64,000 nt of DNA from positions 113,937-177,936 of the forward strand of contig JAULBX010030928.1 in NCBI GenBank assembly GCA_032358255.1, written 5' to 3'. Source of the stretch: Heterotrichella gracilis. Its lineage: Eukaryota > Sar > Xanthophyceae > Tribonematales > Xanthonemataceae. The notes beneath the pieces were generated by a model. The model made no database searches. It saw nothing but the letters and a program-made list of their open reading frames with translations, and was not told where the DNA came from. Position 1 is the stretch's first letter. Each line of letters starts with the position of its first letter. Of the stretch, positions 23,934 to 33,731 are shown in pieces. Both the position numbers and the translations under genes were made by a program.

Positions 23934-26900
23934 ATGGCGCTCCAGGCATCCGCCCGCCAGCTGCGGCGGATAGCGTGCGGCTGCCTCCGCATGCAACAAC
24001 TCGCGGTGAGCAAACAGCACCTTGCCACAGCCTCAAAGTAGTAGTCACAAGTTTGCCTTGATTCGAAGCGTTACAGTGACCAACTACGACGTACGATGGG
24101 TGCATAAGTCACGCAGTGCATGCGCCCGCATATGCATGCATGCTAGTTTGGTGGGTGTTGCCTACCCCTCGCAGCTTGTCGCAAGTGCACACTATTGTCT
24201 TTTTACTAGTCTGGTCCTGTGTGCATCTTCACGATCGATGGATAAGCAGTCAAGCATCCCTGTGCGTCGAGTGCCACCGATGGCCTAGCACTCTGCATGG
24301 TGCAAAGCCTACAAGACTAGTCCACCACGACGATCTGGCGTACACCGGTGTTCATTCTACAAGACGTTCTTGCAGTCGTAGCTGTATGCAACCTTTAGAT
24401 GTGTCCAGTGTTTAGAGGGCTTCAATTGGTCAACCCCCCCACACAGACAGCGGTGCTTGTGTATTCAGCAGCCCTACGAGGGCGAGGCCTGCAGCCAGTT
24501 TTCAAAGCCCAGCCTAGCCATTTTTCAAACCTCTAGGTGCATATGTCGTATCCAACTGTCGCCCTCCTTAGTAAGCACTTCTGTACACTAGGCCCCATGG
24601 CCCCCCCGCACACACCCCACCGCTCATCGCACCCTGCGCGGCCCACCCACCACCCCCACCCCCACAGGTGACACCCCACCACCACCAGCGCTTCACCACC
24701 GAAGCACCCCAGGAGGAGGCTACCACCACCGCACCATCCGACACCACCACCACCACCGCCACCACCACCACCACCACCACCTCCGACAAGCCCCCCGTCT
24801 ATGTCCCCCCCTATTACCCCGTCAAGCTTGAGAACTTCAACCGCCTGACCCTACCCATTGACTTTGTGCGACTGCTGGATGGGTGCGGGATCACGGAAAA
24901 GGATGTTGTGTAAGTGGCCTTCAAACCCTAAACCCTAAGCTATGCATGGGGAGTGCGTGGTCCAGGGGTATCGCCTGCGCGTGTGGGTAGGGACGTTGTG
25001 GACGCGGTAGGGATTTGGAAAGTATGCCTGGTGCTGTTTGGGGTAAAGGATTTAGGGTATGAGGGTTGGCCTGGTACTGTTCTGACAGTATGCCCAAGGC
25101 GAGTTGGGTCGTTGCCAGACGTACAGAGCTTGCCGAATGGAGTTGCAGAGGTAGATGGTGTCGCTGGCGGTTGATTATGGGGAGGCATGCAATAGCGCTG
25201 ACGCATGCGCGTGCACACACACACAAGGTTTCCCCCTTCCTCCTCGCCTCCTTATCATTGGCTGCTCTAGGTCACTTGGTGAAGTGCCGCAGCAAGTACG
25301 TGATGCAAGGGCAGCAGCAGGATTGAACCCTAACCATGGACCCTAACCATGATCCTAACAATGATAGGACCGCACATTGGCGTCAGAACAGGACAATCAC
25401 AGGTTTTGCAGTAGCATTTCTAGACCCCGGTTCCCTGCTCACCCTCCTCCCCTCCTCCCCAGCGTTGAGTACGCCCCTGATCACATGGTCAACCGCTGTG
25501 CCTGGGTGCGTCTGCCGTCGGAGGAGATGCGGACCAAGGCGCTGTCCAGGAGCCAAACAATGCTGGTGAGCCGGGCTGGGGGTGGGTGGTTGCGCACACT
25601 GGCGCGTGGCTGCGAGTTCTTTGGACTGGAATTTCCTACATGTGTACCTTGGCCATTAGGGCAACCGCCATGTGTGCATCCATGCGGTCGCACATTGATC
25701 AGTCCGGCGCCATGGGCATGAGGTGCAGGGGCAAGCACGCGCTGGTCCCCAATGGAAACCCTAGAACCCTGCGGCCTAAAATCCTAAACCGTTGGTTCTC
25801 AGTCATATCCCTTCCTCAGGGCACCCGCCGCATTGTTATTAAACCCCTGAGCGTCGCCACCATGCGATTACACATTGACCAATCCAGGGGCAAATATGCG
25901 CCAGCCAGTGATGCACATTTCAAAACCTGAACCCTAAAAACCCATACCTGGTTCTCACTCATATCCCTCCCCTCAGGGTACCCGGCGCATCTACATCAAA
26001 CCGCTGGGCGTGGCCACGATGCGCTCGCACATCGACCAGTCAAGCGCCCTGGGCATGAAGTCGAGGGGCAAGTACGCGCTGGTTTCAGATATCCAGGAGA
26101 ACGCAACAGCGGACGATGTTGCGCGCTTCTTCACCAATTACGACATGGCGGGGGCCTCGGTGCACATGCACATATTCAAAAAGGTGCGAATGAGACTTTA
26201 AAGCTAATAAATGATTTGATATTCAGGTATTTTTGCCCAATAATACTATACTCATCATGCAAATAAGGAAAAGCGAAAATATAATACTTCAAAAAAGTAG
26301 TGACATTGCACGCTTTTTAACAAACTACGACATGGCGGGGGCCTCGGTGCACATGCACATCTTCAAAACGGTGCGAACGACAAGTTAGAGCTAATGAGTT
26401 AAATGTAACATGTTGGAAGGTTTGGCAATACCCTATATTCATCATTCAAACTGGGGGGGGGAACGTCACGTTGCGTGCTTCACAAACTAGGACATGGCGG
26501 GAGCGTCGGTGCTGTTGTGAGTCAAAATGAGCATGACAAGGACAATTACAGGACCGGAGTTCATGCCTGGACCCTCCCTTGCGCTCTCCTCCCCTCCTCA
26601 ATGACACCTGTTTTGTAACTCTGGTGGTGCAAGAGGACGTGGGGGGCGTGGTTTTTAGTGGGGAATGGCCGCAGTACAAATGCACATATTTCGCTTAAAA
26701 AATGTGCGCAGTACAGTTCAATCACAATGACACTTACAGGACAGGCTTCCTTGCCTTGATCTCCCTAATGACATCCCCTTTCCTTTCCTTGGGGGTGCAG
26801 GAGGACGTGGGGGGCATGGTATCTCGAGAGGAGAAGCACCGCGCAGTAGTGTGCTTCTCGTCGCCCTCCGAGGCCCAGCGGGCGCTGCGTGACAGGAACG

Positions 26901-26947
26901 AGGGCTTCATCAACAACACACGCGTGCGCGTGAGGCTGCTGCCGTGA
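23934..26947 (+). CDS. RRM-like RNA-binding protein, 256 aa, probable organelle presequence
   Basis: Exons 23934-24005, 24668-24909, 25463-25565, 25977-26183 and 26801-26947 join in phase to 256 residues, TGA stop. The N-terminus MALQASARQLRRIACGCLRM is basic and amphipathic with no acidic residue, like a mitochondrial or plastid presequence. A Thr-rich run follows (about residues 38-60), then PPVYVPPYYPVKLENFNRLT. The C-terminal 90 residues look like an RRM: an RNP2-like strand KYALVSDIQENATADDVARF and an RNP1-like strand HRAVVCFSSPSEAQRALRDR ending NNTRVRVRLLP. RNA binding in an organelle is inferred, not proven; the RNP aromatics are weakly conserved. Introns 3 and 4 hold the longest set of exon copies in the window, some over 100 bp, with their splice sites. 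Confidence 0.75.
25590..25920 (+). repeat. Echoes of RRM-gene exon 4 start (two copies) in intron 3
   Basis: The exon 4 start (25977 onward: GGTACCCGGCGCATC, ATGCGCTCGCACATCGACCA) has a copy with its CCTCAG acceptor at about 25815-25920 (GGCACCCGCCGCATT) and an older copy at about 25675-25745 (ATGCGGTCGCACATTGATCA). Both copies are followed by CCCTAAA-like sequence. Confidence 0.9.
26296..26690 (+). repeat. Echoes of exon 4 end and exon 5 start in RRM-gene intron 4
   Basis: The exon 4 end (TACGACATGGCGGGGGCCTC plus GTGCGAA donor, to 26183) recurs at about 26301-26380 and, decayed, at 26466-26516. The exon 5 start with its acceptor (GTGCAAGAGGACGTGGGGGG) has a copy at about 26545-26665. The intron therefore carries copies of both of its flanking junctions. 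Confidence 0.9.
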
Positions 26948-28240
26948 AGGCATCTGTGTGTGGAGCTGCTGGCGCGATGGTGGCCTGGGGAATTGCTTTA
27001 ATTTTGCAGTGGCTTTCGGGCGGTAGTGGCGGGTGCTTCAAGGCTGGTGAAGGGGGGGTGGCGAGGGGCGAATTTCAGCGCTGTGCCAGCAGCACCAGCG
27101 TGCGCATAATGCAGCGCTATCAAGGCTGCGGGGGGCAATATCGATGGCCGCAATAATTGCATACAAGGCTTCTGCTGTCAAGGCACTGTGAGTATGACAG
27201 CTGGCATGGAAGACAGGCAGCGCCATGACAGCCTGTTTTGCATGGACTGCCGCTGGAACACCAGCAAGGGTTACAATCCCTTGAGGGTTACATCCTCAAG
27301 GGGATTACTCCCGACTGCGTTTTCTGTTGGCCACAGAGGGAGCTGGAGTGTTGGGGCGGCGGGGGACTTTAACAGCTGCAGTGCGGAATGCGTGGGGGGC
27401 GGGGGAGGGGGCGCTGCCTAGGGTGGGTGTCGCCTGAATCTCGCAGAACGGCTGGTCAAGCACAGGCCTCAGCCCATGCCACTATGCAGTGCATGCAAAA
27501 TGGGTACCCTACCGTAGCACTTGTGGTGGTGTACACAGCATGGGAGCCGGTCATGCAAGGCGTGCAACTTGCAGTCAGGGATCTTTTGGAAATAGCAGAT
27601 GAAGTCCATCCAATTTCAGTCAAATCAATTGAATAGAGCATGCCCGATGTCCCCCTTTTCATGCATGCATCTGGCAGACTGATGAGTGCAGGTTGTGTGT
27701 ATCTATATGCATGCGTATAGGCATCCTTGGCGAGACAAGCAATTGCAACCCAGTGGGCATTTGACTCAACTTGAAGTTGAATGCCATGATTCAGGACAAT
27801 ATTAGGAATCCGGATGGTGAGTGTCATAATATATTGTAACGTATACGTCACGTCAATGCGTTGCCAAGAATGGACTGCGGCAGTGGTTGCAGCTTGGACT
27901 CCCTAGCCAGGCTGTGCTGCGCGCGTGTTACTGCTGCCTTCACTGACAGTGTGCCATGGCTAGGAGTGACACTGTGTTCAACATTAAATTTACTTTGAGA
28001 CCAGGCTGAGCCTCTCAACATGACTCATGGGCCATGGTTTGCTTGATGTGCAAACCAAAGGGAAACACACATCAGATTCTGAATACATCACGACATCGTT
28101 CAGTTTCTCGTCAAATATAAAACGGCATCTCGATCATCGTTATGTGCTTGGATCACTCTCAAAGGAAATAAAACCATGCATTGCAGAGCACGGCTGAACA
28201 ATAGATAACAACCATAATAAGGAGACTGAAAAATATATAT
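26948..28240. other. Gap right of the RRM gene, no gene recognised
   Basis: No conserved coding segment is seen. A hairpin lies at about 27276-27308 (AATCCCTTGAGG against CCTCAAGGGGATT). A TGTAA at 27836-27840 is too far from the RRM stop to be an obvious 3' end. Confidence 0.4.
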
Positions 28241-28284
28241 GTCAACTATTCAGGCAGGCCTGGGCAGGTCTATCATGTGCAGGC

Positions 28285-28660
28285 GACATTGCAAAAATGC
28301 TGCACACGTGCCACAGGGAGACTAAACATTGCAGTTTTGGGGGCAACACAAGTAAAGAAACACGTGTTTGCACAGCTAGAAGTACAAAAATGCTGGACAG
28401 TGCCGAGAGGGGTATATAAATACAAAAAGGAGCGTTCAGTGATAAAGGCCGTAACGCACACGCACAATGCAGCGTGTACGGGCAGCTAGAAGTACAAAAA
28501 TGCTGCGCACGTGCATTAGAGGGGCTACGAGCAACGCATGCAGGGGTTGTGGCGCAGCAAGAATTGCAAAAAGGCTGCGCCCAAGCATGGTTGGGACTAC
28601 CATAGTAACACACATTTAACACACAGCTATTGATACAAAAATGCTGCGCAAGTGCGGTGG
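28285..28660. repeat. Degenerate repeat array with a CAAAAATGCTGCGCACGTGC core
   Basis: The core occurs five times (starting near 28292, 28385, 28495, 28567 and 28636), at spacings of about 70 to 110 bp; two copies share the longer CAGCTAGAAGTACAAAAATG. Read on the minus strand the core encodes repeated AQHFC(x)nSC peptides in one frame, but no ATG opens that frame. It looks like decayed tandem repeats rather than a proven gene. Confidence 0.55.
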
Positions 28661-28917
28661 GAAGAAGAGCAAGATTGCCAAACAAGACAAGTAACAAAGG
28701 ATCAAACTACGCTGAAACAGTTGGCTAAATAATTCCCGAGTGTCTATAATGTAAATAAATCTGACAGAAATGGCTTCACAGTCGGTGTGTGATCATCCTA
28801 GTGGGAGCATGCGATAAAGCCAGTTTGGGTTTGAAAACCGAGTCCAGAGATAAATGTGGGGTGGAGGCGCGTGACTAGGCCAGGGGGTATACAACCAAAG
28901 CATGCCCCATTGGAACC

Positions 28918-29142
28918 ATGGTGGATCCAATGCATTCGGTTGCGATGGATTCGAGCCATGCTAAGAAAAGGAAGCAACAACATGCAGATGCGGGAGCTGC
29001 ATGCGAGGTAGCATTGCAATGGCTCTCAAGATGGAAAGATGAGCAAAAACTGCATAGCGGGGATTCATGGAAGGTGGCTTCGGGATTTGGGCCAACTAGG
29101 GATGAGCAGAGGGCTCCAAAACGAGTCAAAAGTGGCCTTTGA
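28918..29142 (+). pseudogene. Possible WKF-domain gene fragment
   Basis: The ATG-started frame of 74 codons contains a nuclear-type basic patch (AKKRKQQ) and then ALQWLSRWKDEQKLHSGDSW, which resembles the start of the WKF domain (C7orf50-like proteins: leucine-rich helix, W-K, then W-K-F). A GT follows directly after the WK codons (AAG|GTGGCT), so the rest could lie in another exon. I found no FxKxRQxWLL continuation before the convergent gene that ends at 29414. It is either a remnant or a partly seen gene. Confidence 0.3.
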
Positions 29143-29413
29143 TTGCTAAAACTGGGTTGCATCTGCCAAAAAAGATGAAAAACAGTGCAACCTGAACCCT
29201 GTAGGAACAATTTGAAAAGGCAATCGCCTGCGGACCCTACCGATAAGGTGATTGCCGTGCTTGGAACCCTATAGGTAAAGGTTGATTGCCTGCTGCCATG
29301 CCTGGGAGCTTTGGAAGCGACGCCTGCTTCTCTCTTGGTTGCCACACCCTTGGCTGGGGTATTGGGCTCCTCACAAAACCCTAGGCCAGGGTGTTGGGCT
29401 CCTTGTCAAGCCC

Positions 29414-32400
29414 TCACAGCATCATGTCCTGCTCAAAGCCCACAGAGCACAAAGAAGCCTCCAGCTCAGCTCCCGCTAGGTCCAAATCATAGAGGCTGGG
29501 CATGCCATGGGAATCCAGGGACAGCATGCGGGAGTGCGGCCCAAAATCCAGGTGCGAATTGTGCCCCAGGGATTGGTACTCTCCGTTTTCCGTCCCGAGG
29601 GAATGCAGCTGGTCCCCAATGTGGGAGTTTGGTCCCAGGGATGCCACGTCATCATCCCCGATCGGGCAGGAGCCCTGAGCCAGCAGGGCCTGCAGGCTGA
29701 TGCATGACTGGGAGCTTGCCAGGGAGGAGAGGGGGAGCAGGGGAGAGGGGAAGGAAACGGGCCCGGTGACGGCGGGCGGGGATGGCGCTGGCTTGAGTGA
29801 GGCGGTGGTGGTGGTGGAAACGGGGACCCATGTGGTCCCCTGGGGCACAATCACCGCCCCCCCACGGCCCACAGGCGCGGAGGTCGCACGCGCAAGCACC
29901 AGGTGTGGCGCCCGCGCGTGGCCCCCCGTGCGCCCTCCCCTTGTCTCCACCACCATCCCCCCCCCTGGTGCCGCCACCAGCTCCTTTGTGAGCTTTGCCA
30001 GCTGGCGCCTTGGCCAGCGGGTGATGTTGTGGCGGCGGCAGGCGCGCTTGAGGGTGGTGGGGCAGATGCCCAGGCGCCAGGCGGCCTCCTTGAGGCCCAG
30101 ACCAAATTGTGCCTGCGGGGGTGGGGGTGGGGGCGAGGGTTGAGAGAGGGAGGGGAGGGGTGGGATGTAGGGGTGTTGGATGTGGAGAGGGTGGGCGGTA
30201 GTGGCCAGGTTCTATGTGGGCTGAAAAAATGCATGATGAGCAAATCAGAGCTGTAGACTTATAGCCCAGGAAGTGTGTCAAATTGATGCCATGGACAGTT
30301 CTGGACCCTTTACTTTATAGAAACCCTCCTCACCTGCAGCTCCTCCAAGGTCAGCCGCTTGCCTAGCGGTTTAGGGTTTAAAGGTAACCCTACAGAACCC
30401 TAAACCCTAGACCCTCCTCACCTGCAGCTCCTCCAAGGTCAGCCGCTTGCCCGCACCGCCATTGGCGCGGTTGTTGTTGGCCCCCCTGCCCTCACCCTCC
30501 CCGTCATCCTCGTCGCTGTCGCTCCCCATGGTATCCTCCCCCTGCGCATCCCCCAGACCCCCGCTGGATGCGCGGGCGGGTGAGGGCGCGGCGGTGAGAG
30601 GCGCTGGTGGGAGGGGCGAGGTGAGGGAATCCAACAGGGGCCCTGCCTTGATTCCCAGTGCGGCTTGAACGTTAGGGTTTCTTAGGGCGTCCGCCAGCAG
30701 CGCAGGCACTGCTCCGTTGTGGAGGTTGGCGGCCACGTGCGCGGATGAGGGGTCAAGGGGGGCGCTGTCCGGGGATCTGTGGTGGGGGGGATAGGGGGTT
30801 GGTGAGGGGGTGCAGTTTGCGAGGGTGAACAGCAGCAATGAAGTGATTGGCTGTCTCCTTATTGGCACCCCCTGCCGCCCTGCACTCTCACAAGCCGCCC
30901 TACCAACAGCTTACCCTAACCCGACACCCTAGCCACTCCCTTGATAGAGTCTGCATGCACCAGCTCTGATTAACTAAAACCCTACACTTCCTGCCACAGA
31001 CCCTAACCCTAGCGATCACTCGGTCGAGCCTGCGTGCACCAGCTCCAGATAACCAAAAACCTACACCTTTTGCCACAGACCCTACACCCTAGCCACTCAC
31101 TCGATAGAGTCCGCGTGCACCAGCTCCAGCCTGTTGCCCACCGGCATGAGGCGCAGCGCACCCCCCTTGTCCCCGTCGCTGTCCACCGGCTGATCCCCGG
31201 GAGGAGGGGCGGAGCCTGTGGGGGTCAAGAAAACGGGGGCAAGGTTGCAATTATAGGGGTGGGCGCCGCCAGCTCAGTTTGGTCATGTTGTGGTGGGGTG
31301 GGGGCACAAACAAAGGGTGGGTGTGAACAATGCCATGTCAAAAGGGCCTCTACAAGGTACACACACGCTTGCATGTATGCCCTCAACATGCGCGTGACTG
31401 AGCAATTCTGTGCTGCCACTTTGCAATGCAAGCACGCGCGTGTGTTAGGCAGGGAGAGGGTTGCAGATGACCTACCCTCCTGCGCAGAGAAGTCAGTGGT
31501 TCCCTCCCCACAGGACGCGCTGGGCACCTCCCTAGTCCCCGCTCCGCTCGCACCCCTTGCTGTCTTGGCCACATGGGAGGCCTCACCACCACCACCACCG
31601 CCACCGCCGCGGCCACGTTTCCACCCCGCCTCCTTCCTCCCACCCCCCACCACCCCCTGCTGGCTGGCCACCTCCCCACTGCTGTCCCCATCCGTGGCAC
31701 CCCTCTCAATGTGCCCGGATTGCGCGGTCAGGCTGCTCCCCCCGCATTTAGGCCCCTCCTGAGACTGGCTCCCGGGCTGGTGGGTGTGGGTGCCCGACAG
31801 GTGGGGGGTGGTGACTGACTGGTGGTGGTGGTTGCTAGACTCCATCCGTGCCACCCCACGTGGGAGGCATGTGCGCAGGCCTGATGACATGTGGTGCTCC
31901 GAGGGTTCGCAGGTGTACAGCTGGACTTGCTGCAAGGGGGGAAGGGGGGGCATATTATGATACGATCTATAATGTTACACTTAGGAGTTTCATGATACAA
32001 TTATGGCCAGGATTGTATTGAGTGACACTGACAGACTCAAGTTTGTACTGAAGATCACAACGATTGTTGGTTTGTGTTACACGATAAAGAACCACCACTA
32101 CTCAGTCACCATCCTAGGGTTTTGTCTAGGGTTTTAGGCACCAATCCTCACCTCCAGGCATACCCTGAGCCAGTCCACCAGCGCGGGAAACAGCACATCC
32201 CTCTCGGTCTTCACAACCTCAAACACCGCCACCGGCCTGTCGCGGGCGGGGCCCGCAAACACTGGCATGAGGAGGGTGGACTCCACCCGGCACCGCACTG
32301 CGTCGGCCGCGCGTAGGTACACCTGGGTGGAGAAGAGCATTGTTAGCACAAAGCTTGAAAATGGCAACTCCTGAAAGAAGCAGGTAGGTGATGGAAAGAA

Positions 32401-33730
32401 AACCAACCACGGCGATACGGGGAGAAAATACTCCCATGCTGTTGGTGACATGGGGGTTATGTTGCTATGTAGCCGGCGGGCCAAAAGTGACTTTACTTAG
32501 TTGTCATATAGAACACAAATGCATATCGAATACAAAACACATACCTCGGCTGGGTACTGCTGCAGGTTGTGCGTCATCTCCGGCTCGCCCGTCACCCACA
32601 CGCGCCCCACAGGCCCCATGGCGGTCTGCCTGGCTGGATCAGTGGTGAACTTGTATTTGCACGACACGCAGCGGAACAGGGACAGCAGGTCGCCGGTGCC
32701 GCTGACCGCGTAGGGCAGACCCTAGGGAAGGGTTTGCAGGGGGGGAGGGTTAGGAGGACTGTGGCAGAGACCTGGGGGGTGGGTGAGGTGGGGTTTTCTT
32801 GCATGGAAACAATACAGTAATAACTGGTTTGAATCAGTGTGTGATCTAGTGCATCCAGCCCGTCCAATACCATCTCCAAACACCCCAGCAGCACAGGCAG
32901 TGCTAGGTACCGTTGCCGATGCCTATAGATGGAACATAGCATGCTCCCTTGGCAAGCTGACCCCCAGTGTGCCAGCCCACTCCCCTTTACCTGGGTGGTG
33001 AGAATGACCCCGCCATCAGCACACACCTCCGGGAGCCAGATCTGCAGGGCAGAGGGGGGTGCCTCGTCAGCACGGAAAGATGAGGGTGAATCCACGAGGG
33101 GCACCGACCCTACTGCGCATACATAGGCTGCGATGCTGCAGGACCACAGCAGCGACCTCGCCATGCTGCACCAGTGGTCCGCCCTCTGACTGGCATTCCT
33201 ACCACCAAACCCTAGGCATACCCCGCCCAGGGTCACACAGGCCATGCCAGCCTGTACCCATTTGGGTTGAGGGCTGGGGTGTGCAGCCTGGGTCCGTTTG
33301 CTTTCTGCCTTCAGCTCATCCATATGCATGCGCCAGTGCGTGTTCGCCAGCTGTGCCAGCAGGGTCCAGCCCAATCCTCCGTCTACACCCTCACCCAGGG
33401 TATTGCCGAGACCTTCGGACCAAATTCCCAGCTGCAACACCCACACCCGCGCAGGGTTTTGCCATGCATCATCACCCGACCTACACTGGCACTGCCCCAC
33501 CCATCCTCACCCCGACCCTGCGCAGGGTACCCTATTGTCCCACGCATCCACACCAACACCCTGTAGGGTATTGCCCGCACCTGTGCCAGGGCTCCTGAGC
33601 ATCCATTGGCCAGCTGCCCCACACAGTCCACCACTGCTTTAGCCAGTTTCGACCTGAGGATATGCTGGTCAAGGGAGGGCCCACCGCTGGGAAGGCACAG
33701 GGGAGGGGGGGAACCTGAAGCGGTCATCAT
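29414..33730 (-). CDS. NIN-like (RWP-RK) transcription factor, about 723 aa
   Basis: Exons (minus) 33731-33581, 33041-32991, 32721-32545, 32322-32152, 31929-31476, 31215-31101, 30776-30422 and 30112-29414 join in phase to 723 residues from ATG 33730, TGA stop. The N-terminal half matches the GAF-like region of NIN-like proteins: LAKAVVDCVGQLANGCSGAL, IWLPEVCADGGVILTTQGLP, PVGRVWVTGEPEMTHNLQQY, and CRVESTLLMPVFAGPARDRP, PVAVFEVV. Residues about 480-532 are the RWP-RK DNA-binding domain (KRLTLEELQAQFGLGLKEAA, WRLGICPTTLKRACRRHNIT, RWPRRQLAKL). No PB1 domain follows; the protein ends in EQDMML. The middle is Gly/Ser/Asp-rich. In Chlamydomonas the relative NIT2 controls nitrate assimilation; that role here is inferred. 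An acceptor-like CCGCAG sits right before the ATG, so an upstream exon is possible. Confidence 0.85.
30329..30363 (-). repeat. Echo of NLP exon 7 end with donor
   Basis: CCTCACCTGCAGCTCCTCCA with the next bases (exon 7 end and donor read in reverse, 30417-30450) has a near-identical copy at about 30329-30363, followed by TTTAGGGTTT. Both copies keep an intact GTGAGG donor. Confidence 0.92.
30915..31075 (-). repeat. Echoes of NLP exon 6 end (two copies, period about 80 bp)
   Basis: The segment GATAGAGTCCGCGTGCACCA (31102-31121) recurs at about 31021-31043 (GGTCGAGCCTGCGTGCACCA) and about 30941-30964 (GATAGAGTCTGCATGCACCA). Each copy is followed by CCTACAC..TGCCACAGACCCTA, making a decaying triplicate. 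Confidence 0.9.
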
Positions 33731-33731
33731 C

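Noticed and set aside
28242-28697. Minus-strand open frame with a signal-peptide-like start (LLVLFGNLALLPTALAQ)
   Set aside because: It opens with TTG, not ATG, and coincides with a degenerate repeat array; not called as a gene.
30329-30363. Alternative true end of NLP exon 7
   Set aside because: The phase join with exon 8 is correct from 30422. Reading through to the copy at 30329 passes a stop codon in the TTTAGGG spacer, so it is an echo.
32592-33500. Long minus-strand open frame over the NLP gene
   Set aside because: It runs through introns of the NLP gene; only the short parts that match spliced exons 32991-33041 and 32545-32721 show family motifs.
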